Source: an uncultured Candidatus Saccharibacteria bacterium (GTDB lineage Bacteria > Patescibacteriota > Saccharimonadia > Saccharimonadales > Saccharimonadaceae). From it: a DNA stretch of 64,000 bases. Shown piece after piece: positions 26,725 through 33,546 of this stretch; the stretch's first letter is position 1, and each line of letters opens with the position of its first letter. The stretch spans positions 1 through 64,000 of the forward strand of contig CALIJB010000005.1 in the NCBI GenBank assembly GCA_938017675.1, read 5' to 3'. The position numbers and the translations under genes are program-made. A model generated the notes under the pieces. That model had not been told where the DNA came from. It searched no databases and saw only the letters and a program-made list of their open reading frames with translations.

Positions 26725-28059
26725 ATGAGCAATCTCAACACCGATAATTTGGAGCGTCGGCTAGCTTCGGTAACGCTGGTGCTGTTGGCTGCGATTATGC
26801 TAGGTTTGGCAATTCATACGCCGTTGACGGTTTTGGTGAGCACGCATTGGCTGCCGGTTGCGCTGTATGCCAAAGCATGGAAAGAAGTACTGTTAATGGT
26901 AGCTTTTGTTCTGGTGATTATCCTGGGTTGGCGGCGCCATGCTTGGCGATTTTGGCTGCGCGATAAGTTGCTATGGCTGATTGCTGGTTTTGCGCTGTGG
27001 CACTTAGTTTTAGCGGGAATATCGCTAGCTACGGGTAATTCAGCGGCGACTGTGATTGCTGGCCTGGTAATTGATTTGCGCTGGGGTCTAATGGCGGCGA
27101 CGATGTATGGTTTTATTTATCTCTATCCGCGCTATCGGCAAATTTTGTTGAAATGTATGCTGGCAGCAGCGGCGGTAATTATTGGGTTTGCTTGTTTACA
27201 GTTGGCTTTGCCGCGGGATTTCTTGACAATATTTGGCTACAGTCAGGCGACGGTTGCACCGTATTTGACGGTTGATTCAAATGAGGCTTATGTGCGCTTT
27301 GGCAGCACGCTGCGGGGGCCGAATCCGCTAGGGGCGTACGCGCTTGGCGGGTTGGTGTTGGCGTCAACTTTTTTAGCGGCAAAATGGCGGGATAGTGCTA
27401 AGTTGCGCGTCTACGGCATTTTGGCGGCCGCTAGCTCTAGTGCCGCTCTTTATATTAGTTATTCGCGGGCGGCGATTCTGGGGGCTCTAGTAGCGTTAGG
27501 CGGGCTTTTTGCTCATCAATATGGCCGGAAATTACCTAAAAAAGCTTGGATATCGATTGCTGCGGGAGTTTTAGTTGTAGCTGCGGGCGGAGCTTATTTG
27601 CTGCGCGATACCAGCTTTATGCATAATGTGATTTTGCACGATAATCCTACTACGGGTGCTGCTAGAACCTCAAATGATGATCACCTTTCGTCGCTGCGCG
27701 ATGGCGTTATCAAGGCAGCGCAACAGCCGTTTGGCGCTGGTATTGGCAGTACTGGATCGGCATCGTTATTGGGTGATTCAGGGGTGATTATCGAGAACCA
27801 ATATTTATTTATCGTGCACGAAGCTGGTTGGCTGGGTTTGGTGATTTACTTGATGATTGTGATTATCGTTTTGCGGCGGCTATGGCGGCGGCGGAACGAT
27901 TGGTTAGCGCTTGGCATGTTTTTGTCTGGAGTTGGCCTGAGCATTGCTAGTTTGTTCTTGCCAGTATTTGCTGATGATGTAATAGCACTAGTTTGGTGGG
28001 GCTTGTCGGCGCTGATAGTGGCACGACCGTTTGACCGGGAGCTAGTTGATTCGCTATAG
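26725..28059 (+). CDS. O-antigen ligase / Wzy-like polymerase membrane protein
   Basis: 444 residues with about ten to twelve membrane segments. The central region (NPLGAYALGGLVLAST, then ISYSRAAILGALVALGG) matches the Wzy_C/O-antigen ligase core, and a large loop follows. Family members polymerise lipid-linked repeat units or join glycan to an acceptor on the outer face; which applies cannot be told. The start is set at 26,725 (MSNLNTDNL) because the -10 box ends 7 nt before it and the longer frame reads back over the divergent promoter and neighbouring gene. Confidence 0.85.
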   Translation: MSNLNTDNLERRLASVTLVLLAAIMLGLAIHTPLTVLVSTHWLPVALYAKAWKEVLLMVAFVLVIILGWRRHAWRFWLRDKLLWLIAGFALWHLVLAGISLATGNSAATVIAGLVIDLRWGLMAATMYGFIYLYPRYRQILLKCMLAAAAVIIGFACLQLALPRDFLTIFGYSQATVAPYLTVDSNEAYVRFGSTLRGPNPLGAYALGGLVLASTFLAAKWRDSAKLRVYGILAAASSSAALYISYSRAAILGALVALGGLFAHQYGRKLPKKAWISIAAGVLVVAAGGAYLLRDTSFMHNVILHDNPTTGAARTSNDDHLSSLRDGVIKAAQQPFGAGIGSTGSASLLGDSGVIIENQYLFIVHEAGWLGLVIYLMIVIIVLRRLWRRRNDWLALGMFLSGVGLSIASLFLPVFADDVIALVWWGLSALIVARPFDRELVDSL

Positions 28060-28060
28060 T
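28055..28060 (+). promoter_or_regulatory. -10 box for the LexA-like gene, leaderless spacing
   Basis: TATAGT with the 6-nt spacer GAAGGT to the ATG at 28,067. It overlaps the last codons of the upstream gene. Confidence 0.4.
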
Positions 28061-28066
28061 GAAGGT

Positions 28067-28492
28067 ATGGTAGCACAAGCTCAATCGGCGGCAATTAATC
28101 CGACCAAGAAGCAGTACGAGCTTTTACTATTTATTGATAACTTTATAAAAGATAACGGCTACGGGCCGAGCTATCGCGAGATAATGCGGGCTCTTGACTA
28201 TAAAAGCGTTTCGACAGTGGCAGTACATATTGATAATTTGATCTCCCGCGGCCACTTGCGTAAGCGTGACAATTCAGCGCGGTCGCTAGAGGTGATCGAT
28301 GTGGCTGCGGCGCCAAAAACCACGCCAGAAGTTTTGGATTCGACAGACGCGATAACTGAACACTGTATTCGTGCTAAAATAGCCGATTTGCAGAAGCAAG
28401 ACGACGATAAAGCACGCCAGGATATTCAAACGCTGCAATCGGCATTACAAATTCTTGGCTATGAGAGGCCGCGTGAGACGGATAGCGCGTAA
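28067..28492 (+). CDS. LexA-like DNA-binding protein lacking the peptidase domain
   Basis: 141 residues. Residues about 10-75 match the LexA N-terminal winged helix: NPTKKQYELLLFI, GYGPSYREIMRAL, VSTVAVHIDNLISRGHLRK. The S24 autoprotease half of LexA (Ala-Gly cleavage site, Ser-Lys dyad) is absent; instead a short helical tail follows (about 95-140). It therefore cannot respond to DNA damage by self-cleavage. It may be a constitutive repressor or a regulator of the adjacent wall genes. The start is set by the -10 box, and its end overlaps the serine hydrolase gene by 32 nt. Confidence 0.8.
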   Translation: MVAQAQSAAINPTKKQYELLLFIDNFIKDNGYGPSYREIMRALDYKSVSTVAVHIDNLISRGHLRKRDNSARSLEVIDVAAAPKTTPEVLDSTDAITEHCIRAKIADLQKQDDDKARQDIQTLQSALQILGYERPRETDSA

Positions 28493-30326
28493 ACCATCGT
28501 ACCGCCGGCGTTATACTGGTACTAAAGCGGCGGTCCATGCCGCTAAATCTACTAAATCTAGCGCTTGGCGATTGAAATTGCGGCGTCTAGTTTATGGCGC
28601 ATATCGGCAGGTCAATTACCAAGCTGCTTCATTGCAGATAAAATTACAACGTTTGTTACGCCATAAGCATTTCCGTAAATATGCAGTCGGTGCGGCAGCA
28701 AGTTTGACTTTTCTTCTAGTAATTGTACAGTTGGCTTATCCAGGCGATAAGACCTTGCCGTTTGCTCACGTTGACGGATTAGCAATTGGCGGTATAGCTA
28801 AAGATGCGGCGGCTAAAAAAGCTAATCAAGCGTATAGCGACCATGCTCTTAACATCACGATGAATAATTCAGACAAGCTAGCAGTTAGCATTAAACTGCG
28901 CGATATTGCTGTCTCGGTTGATAATTCGCAGCGAATCAAGCGGTATGATTATCCTTGGTATGTGCGATTGGTGCCAACTTCATTGTTTTGGTATGGTTTG
29001 AATTATGGTTCGCCGCCAGCCCCTAAATTTGCCAACCAAACGGATGTAGCTGTTAACGAAAAAATAGTTGCTCGCTGCCAAGTTAGTCCGATCAATGCTA
29101 CGCTTACAGCCAAAGGGACACAGCTTGAGCTGCAGAAGTCCAGACTTGGCGGTAAATGCGATAAGGCTAAAATCAAGCAATCTGTTCGCGATATCAAACC
29201 AAAATTACATCAGCCGACGACGATTAACGTTAATAAAATAGATATCAAACCAGCGGTGAGCGATGAAAAAGCTAGGCAATTGGCGCAAAAGCTAACCAAA
29301 CATCTAGCGGGAGGTATTCAAATTAAAGATAGAGACAAAACTATCGCGGTCGATGCGCAGACGGTCTACGCTTGGCTTGACTTTACCGCTAAAGATAAAG
29401 AATTGGTGGCTACGCTGAATGCTGAACGTACTGGCAAATGGCTGAATGATGAGGTAGCGAAAATTGTTGCTGTGGCGCCTGGGGTGTCGAAAATTACTAC
29501 GCATGACTTCACTATTGTTAGCAAGCAGACAGGTAGTTCAGGGCAAGCACTCGATGTGGCGGTAATGCTGCAGAAATTACAAAGTACAATCGACGGTGGT
29601 AGTTTGCAGCTTGATGCCGTTACCAAGGCTGTGCCGCCGCGCGAGGAATATACGCGGACATATAGCTCGAGCGATGCTGGCTTGTCGGCTTTGATGGAAA
29701 ATTTCGCCAAAGACCATCCGGGGACTTACGGCGTGTCGATGATAGAACTTGACGGCAAAAAGCGCCGCGCCGAATACAATGGCGATAAGCAATTTGTAAC
29801 AGCTAGCACCTACAAATTGCTAGTGGCTTATAGCTTGCTAAAGCGTATTGATAGCGGTGTGCGCAGTTGGGATAGCGATCAAGCATGCTTTGATAAAATG
29901 ATTAGTTTGAGCGATAATGCTTGCGCGGAAAGTTTCTTGAACGCAATTGGAGTTAGTACTTTGACTAGCGAAGCTAACGCCATTGGCCTTAAGAACTCGA
30001 CATTTATGAAAGGCGGCGGACCGTATACGACGGCGAATGATCAAGCGCTGCTCTTGGGTATGATTGCAGCCGGCCAAAACTTTTCGAGCGCTAATCAGCA
30101 GCGCTTGCTAGAAGCTATGAAGAAAAATGTGTATCGCAAAGGTATTCCGGCGGGTGCGTCGGGGACGGTTGCCGATAAAGTTGGCTTTATGAATGGATTA
30201 TTACATGACTCGGCGATTATTTATGGTTCGCACGGTACGTACGTACTGTCAATTATGACCGATGGCGCTAGTTGGGAAGCGATTGCTGATTTGGCAAAAC
30301 AACTTGATGCGCTGCAGGCGCAGTAG
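28461..30326 (+). CDS. Membrane-anchored serine hydrolase of the class A beta-lactamase fold with PG-binding-4-like repeats
   Basis: 621 residues. A very basic N-terminus (1-65) precedes one membrane segment (about 75-95). The middle (about 105-390) contains two repeats like PG_binding_4 of VanW/YoaR proteins. The last 230 residues have the serine penicillin-recognising motifs: STYK (catalytic Ser and Lys), SDN, and KVG in place of KTG. The fold supports a beta-lactamase or a wall-modifying acyl hydrolase; placement among wall genes favours the latter, but resistance cannot be excluded. The start overlaps the LexA-like gene; no clear ribosome-binding site. Confidence 0.78.
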   Translation: MRGRVRRIARKPSYRRRYTGTKAAVHAAKSTKSSAWRLKLRRLVYGAYRQVNYQAASLQIKLQRLLRHKHFRKYAVGAAASLTFLLVIVQLAYPGDKTLPFAHVDGLAIGGIAKDAAAKKANQAYSDHALNITMNNSDKLAVSIKLRDIAVSVDNSQRIKRYDYPWYVRLVPTSLFWYGLNYGSPPAPKFANQTDVAVNEKIVARCQVSPINATLTAKGTQLELQKSRLGGKCDKAKIKQSVRDIKPKLHQPTTINVNKIDIKPAVSDEKARQLAQKLTKHLAGGIQIKDRDKTIAVDAQTVYAWLDFTAKDKELVATLNAERTGKWLNDEVAKIVAVAPGVSKITTHDFTIVSKQTGSSGQALDVAVMLQKLQSTIDGGSLQLDAVTKAVPPREEYTRTYSSSDAGLSALMENFAKDHPGTYGVSMIELDGKKRRAEYNGDKQFVTASTYKLLVAYSLLKRIDSGVRSWDSDQACFDKMISLSDNACAESFLNAIGVSTLTSEANAIGLKNSTFMKGGGPYTTANDQALLLGMIAAGQNFSSANQQRLLEAMKKNVYRKGIPAGASGTVADKVGFMNGLLHDSAIIYGSHGTYVLSIMTDGASWEAIADLAKQLDALQAQ

Positions 30327-30328
30327 AC

Positions 30329-30357
30329 TTTACACCTTTTGTATAATAAGTTACAAT
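30329..30357 (+). promoter_or_regulatory. Promoter for tRNA-Asn
   Basis: TTTACA, 17 nt, then TACAAT (30,352-30,357). An alternative -10, TATAAT, lies at 30,342-30,347. Either would place initiation shortly upstream of the tRNA. Confidence 0.4.
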
Positions 30358-30387
30358 ACTGGTATCTGCGGCGATAGCAGAATGTAT

Positions 30388-30462
30388 TCCGGCATAGCTC
30401 AGTGGTAGAGCGGATGGCTGTTAACCATTAGGTCGCTGGTTCGAGCCCAGCTGCCGGAGCCA
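30388..30462 (+). tRNA. tRNA-Asn (anticodon GUU), CCA encoded
   Basis: A 75-nt cloverleaf. Acceptor arm TCCGGCA pairs with TGCCGGA, D arm is GCTC/GAGC, anticodon stem GATGG/CCATT with loop CTGTTAA (anticodon GTT, 30,420-30,422), and T arm GCTGG with TTCGAGC loop and CCAGC. The discriminator is G and CCA is encoded. A hairpin terminator follows about 37 nt later. Confidence 0.97.
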
Positions 30463-30498
30463 AATTGATAGATAAATTGCCTGGTATACCGGGCAAAC

Positions 30499-30528
30499 GG
30501 CCTCGACAGGTTAAGTCAAGGCCTTTTT
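30499..30528 (+). terminator. Intrinsic terminator downstream of tRNA-Asn
   Basis: GGCCTCGAC and GTCAAGGCC form a nine-step stem with one mismatch around a short loop, followed by TTTTT. Confidence 0.8.
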
Positions 30529-30610
30529 AAATAGATTTTATAAATAGTTTACTATTGCAGCAAACATTAGGGTAAGCGTGTAATTTTCGTTGTATTTTAT
30601 ACGATAATAC

Positions 30611-30639
30611 TTGAAAAAATTGTTAAGTAATGCTAGCAT
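30611..30639 (+). promoter_or_regulatory. Promoter of the sorting-signal surface protein
   Basis: TTGAAA (30,611-30,616), a 17-nt spacer and an extended -10, TGCTAGCAT. The leader of about 45 nt holds AGGAG 9 nt before the ATG. The rest of 30,529-30,689 shows nothing else I recognise. Confidence 0.6.
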
Positions 30640-30689
30640 GAAAGCGTAAACTAAATTAAAAACACAAATGTGTACAGGAGAAAAACAAT

Positions 30690-32270
30690 ATGGGTGTTCC
30701 CTATGTCAAATTGGCTAGTGCTGTGTCAGTGGCAGCTGTTGTTGGCGCAGTGGTATTTAACGCGCCAGCCAATGCTGCGCCGACTGCATTCACGTGGACG
30801 GGCGCTGCTGGCGACCACAAAATGTCAACTGCTGGCAACTGGAAAGACGGCCAAGTACCAACAGAGGGCGCTAAGCTGGTATTTACATGTGCCAACGGAG
30901 CTAGCGAGAAGATTCAGAATGATTTGAACGTTGCTTTGTCGGGTCTATCTGTTTCGAAGATGAACAATGCTGATGCTAGTCCGACATGCGCTAGCTATAC
31001 GATTGATACGCTGAAATTTACACCGGATGCTGAGTTCAGTGGTGATAAGACTAGCGTGGATGACAAGGTTGAGATTCCTTATATATATGTTACTGGTGCT
31101 GTTACTGGCTTGTCAAACTTGAAATCTAACGGATTCGACGGAAAATTTAAGAACGAAACAAGCATTAATCGCTTTGAAGTTGCTAATAGCGGATGCAATT
31201 CTATAAGCAATTCTGTAAAAGCTTCAGAGAAAATTGTTGGCGAAAACGCTAGCGTACCGCTAGAAGGTGCTAATAACATTACAGTTAAAAGTAGTGGCGA
31301 GCTAGGAGTTAAATATGCTGATAACGAAACAAGCGCCAGCAAAATTACTTTTGAAAACGGCGCGATGATTTCCCATGGAATAAGTTGTTTGGGCTCTGGC
31401 GGCGGTTCTTCAAACGTGACAACAGTTCTATCTGGCGACATTGTACTCAATGGCAATGTTGAATATAAATTACTTTCGAACGTGACAGTGAAGATTACTG
31501 GCAAGCTCAGTGGCCCTGGTAAACTGGTTGCTCATAAAGATAACAAGGGTACTCTGCTAGTTGAATCTTCGGACAACACCAGCGGTACGCCGAATGGACA
31601 GCACGGTAATGCCCACGAAGCTAAGCTGATAAAATTGGACGGCGACAAACCTAATGAGTCGGTAAGCGTTAGAAAGGGCGAAACAGTCTTGCTAAACGGC
31701 AGCCGCTCTGATGTTTATGTCGATGAGGGCGGTGTATTTGGCGGTAATGCTACGGTAAAGAGTCTTAATGTGGCAGGTGTCGTTGCTCCAGGTAATTCGC
31801 CAGGCAAGATTACTGTACTGAATGACTTCTATATGAACGGTACTGGCGTATACAAGGCAGAAATTCTAGATAAAGATCATTATGATCAGATTGTTGCGCA
31901 GAGCGTCCAGCTTAGCAACGGTGGTAGTTCTCCGAAATTAGAGCTGGTATATCTGCCTGGCGGTACCATCAAGAAGGGTGATACCTTTACGATTATCAAC
32001 AATAACGGTAGTGCTCCGGTTCAAGGGACATTCAATGGTTTGCCCGAAGGTGCAGAGTTCGCTGTGGATGGCGCAACTTTCAAGATTAGCTATGTCGGCG
32101 GCGATGGCAACGATGTTGTACTAACGGCGCAGAATGATTCGACGGGTCCGAAGGCTCCAAATACGGGCGGCGAAAATGTAGCAGTTAATTTGGCTGGAAC
32201 TATCGTTGGTGTGGCTTCGGCAGCAATCCTGCTATTCATGGCAAAACGAAAGAGTTTTGGCAAGAAATAA
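30690..32270 (+). CDS. Surface protein with C-terminal sorting signal (APNTG) and autotransporter-like repeats
   Basis: 526 residues. An N-terminal signal peptide (about 1-27, ending near ANAAP) leads into a beta-solenoid-like, Gly/Asn/Ser-rich body with autotransporter-associated features such as VVAPGNSPGKITV. The C-terminus has KAPNTGGEN, a hydrophobic span and a basic tail (KRKSFGKK), a sortase sorting signal with Ala for the usual Leu of LPxTG. The next gene encodes a sortase, its likely enzyme. The result would be a wall-anchored fibrous adhesin or coat protein, plausibly used in attachment. It has a conventional promoter and AGGAG ribosome-binding site, suggesting high expression. Confidence 0.85.
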   Translation: MGVPYVKLASAVSVAAVVGAVVFNAPANAAPTAFTWTGAAGDHKMSTAGNWKDGQVPTEGAKLVFTCANGASEKIQNDLNVALSGLSVSKMNNADASPTCASYTIDTLKFTPDAEFSGDKTSVDDKVEIPYIYVTGAVTGLSNLKSNGFDGKFKNETSINRFEVANSGCNSISNSVKASEKIVGENASVPLEGANNITVKSSGELGVKYADNETSASKITFENGAMISHGISCLGSGGGSSNVTTVLSGDIVLNGNVEYKLLSNVTVKITGKLSGPGKLVAHKDNKGTLLVESSDNTSGTPNGQHGNAHEAKLIKLDGDKPNESVSVRKGETVLLNGSRSDVYVDEGGVFGGNATVKSLNVAGVVAPGNSPGKITVLNDFYMNGTGVYKAEILDKDHYDQIVAQSVQLSNGGSSPKLELVYLPGGTIKKGDTFTIINNNGSAPVQGTFNGLPEGAEFAVDGATFKISYVGGDGNDVVLTAQNDSTGPKAPNTGGENVAVNLAGTIVGVASAAILLFMAKRKSFGKK

Positions 32271-32299
32271 CCAAGACTTATAACGATTAAGATTGGAGG

Positions 32300-32337
32300 C
32301 AGGCACGCCGTAAGCGGTTTGACGCGAGGCGTGCCTG
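32300..32337 (+). terminator. Strong hairpin between surface protein and sortase
   Basis: CAGGCACGCC and GGCGTGCCTG form a perfect 10-bp stem. No T-run follows, so it may act as a transcript-end stabiliser or a weak terminator. It ends 6 nt before the TATAAT at 32,343. Confidence 0.5.
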
Positions 32338-32342
32338 TTAGC

Positions 32343-32348
32343 TATAAT
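32343..32348 (+). promoter_or_regulatory. -10 box for the sortase gene
   Basis: TATAAT directly after the hairpin. An ATG at 32,347 overlaps the box, so the next in-frame ATG at 32,359 (10 nt downstream) is the better start. Confidence 0.4.
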
Positions 32349-32358
32349 GAAGCAAGCA

Positions 32359-33363
32359 ATGACGCAAAGAGAACGAGTTGCTCGTAGTCTGGAGGTACTG
32401 CCAAAAGCACGAGGCCGGGTAGTCGTACCGCGGCGCAGATTGGCGGATGATGTTGTAGCGGGCGCTGCTAGCCAGCCGAGTATGAAGCGAATTATGGATA
32501 TCGCAGTGCAGCCTGCCTCGCCAAGTCCAAAAGAGCAGCCTCTCCAAAACAAAAAATCTAGAGATTATACGAGAATTAATAGAAAGCTGGCTCGGACAGC
32601 TCGCTTGCTTATTATTTATGAAAAACTAACAGCTGCTAGCCAAATGGGCGGTGAAAAACACTCCACCAAGCGGCGCTTAAAAGAAATCATGAGCGGTAAT
32701 TTTCGCAAGAAATTATCTGGTGTTGCGGCGTCGATTCTCTTGCTGGTTTCGGTATATTCATTAGTGGACTCTTGGCTGTTAAATAATCGGATAAAAGATA
32801 CTGTAAATACAGCGACGGTGGCTGCACGCAGCGATGACCCGAATGATCGACGGAGCAATGAAGGTAAAGACGAAACAAAAGTTTCTGGCGACGCCATCGC
32901 TAAATACAAGGTAGCTGCAGATTTACCGAGAGTGATTACTATTGAGAAGCTAGGGGTTAAAGCTCGAGTATTGCCGATGAGCGTTAATGCTGACGGCTCA
33001 ATGCAATCGCCTGTCAATATTTTTGATACAGGATGGTATACTGGCAGTGTCAAGCCGGGGCAGCCGGGAGCATCTATTATTATTGGCCACGCATCTGGTA
33101 TGACTTTGGGGGGAATTTTTAATAAGCTAGAGTCGCTAAATGTTGGCGATACAGTCAGTGTTGAACGCGGTAACGGCCAAATGTTGCGCTACCAGGTGGT
33201 CAAAAAACAAATAATTAAGCTATCTGATGTTGATATGAATAGTTTTATGCGTCCAGCTGATGGTGTGTCTGAAGGCTTGAATCTGATGACTTGCGCTGGG
33301 GAGTGGATAAAAAACTCGCAAACTCGCGATCACCGGGCGATGATATTTACCAAGCGAATATGA
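32359..33363 (+). CDS. Sortase with long cytoplasmic N-terminus
   Basis: 334 residues. A basic cytoplasmic region of about 115 residues precedes one membrane segment (SGVAASILLLVSVYSLVDSWLL) and a C-terminal sortase domain. Catalytic residues are visible: His in IIIGHASG (about 244), Cys in LMTCAGEW (about 312) and Arg in DHRAMIF (about 326). Sortases cleave the sorting motif and join the protein to the wall; the adjacent APNTG protein is the obvious substrate. The TCAG context resembles class E/F enzymes, a tentative placement. The long N-terminal region is unusual and could mediate localisation. Confidence 0.9.
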   Translation: MTQRERVARSLEVLPKARGRVVVPRRRLADDVVAGAASQPSMKRIMDIAVQPASPSPKEQPLQNKKSRDYTRINRKLARTARLLIIYEKLTAASQMGGEKHSTKRRLKEIMSGNFRKKLSGVAASILLLVSVYSLVDSWLLNNRIKDTVNTATVAARSDDPNDRRSNEGKDETKVSGDAIAKYKVAADLPRVITIEKLGVKARVLPMSVNADGSMQSPVNIFDTGWYTGSVKPGQPGASIIIGHASGMTLGGIFNKLESLNVGDTVSVERGNGQMLRYQVVKKQIIKLSDVDMNSFMRPADGVSEGLNLMTCAGEWIKNSQTRDHRAMIFTKRI

Positions 33364-33409
33364 TTAAACTAGTTGACTGTGCAAATGTAAATAATACAAT
33401 GTAAAAACC

Positions 33410-33439
33410 TTGACTAGCACTATATATTGGGTGTAAATT
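33410..33439 (+). promoter_or_regulatory. Promoter of the nrdD operon
   Basis: TTGACT (33,410-33,415), an 18-nt spacer and TAAATT (33,434-33,439). The first NrdR-like box lies between the two elements, so a bound repressor would block RNA polymerase. Confidence 0.5.
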
Positions 33440-33464
33440 TGTATGTAAGCACTACATATGGTGT
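33417..33464 (+). promoter_or_regulatory. Tandem NrdR-box-like operators
   Basis: Two 16-bp sites match the NrdR box (consensus acACwAtATaTwGTGT): GCACTATATATTGGGT at 33,417-33,432 and GCACTACATATGGTGT at 33,449-33,464. Their starts are 32 bp apart, about three helical turns, the usual arrangement upstream of nrd operons. NrdR represses ribonucleotide reductase genes when dATP is high. No nrdR gene is in this window. Confidence 0.75.
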
Positions 33465-33493
33465 TTTCGTAAAACAAATACACGATTAAGTGT

Positions 33494-33523
33494 CGCTCCG
33501 CAGGGGTAGATCCGGAGCGTTTT
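33494..33523 (+). terminator. Terminator-like hairpin in the nrdD leader
   Basis: CGCTCCG and CGGAGCG form a 7-bp stem with a 12-nt loop followed by TTTT, 23 nt before the nrdD ATG and just upstream of AGGAGGG. It may attenuate transcription, or end transcripts arriving from the sortase gene. Confidence 0.5.
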
Positions 33524-33546
33524 AATGATGCATTCAGGAGGGTAAT

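Noticed and set aside
32347..32358. ATG at 32,347 as sortase start
   Set aside because: It overlaps the TATAAT box, so it would not be on the transcript.
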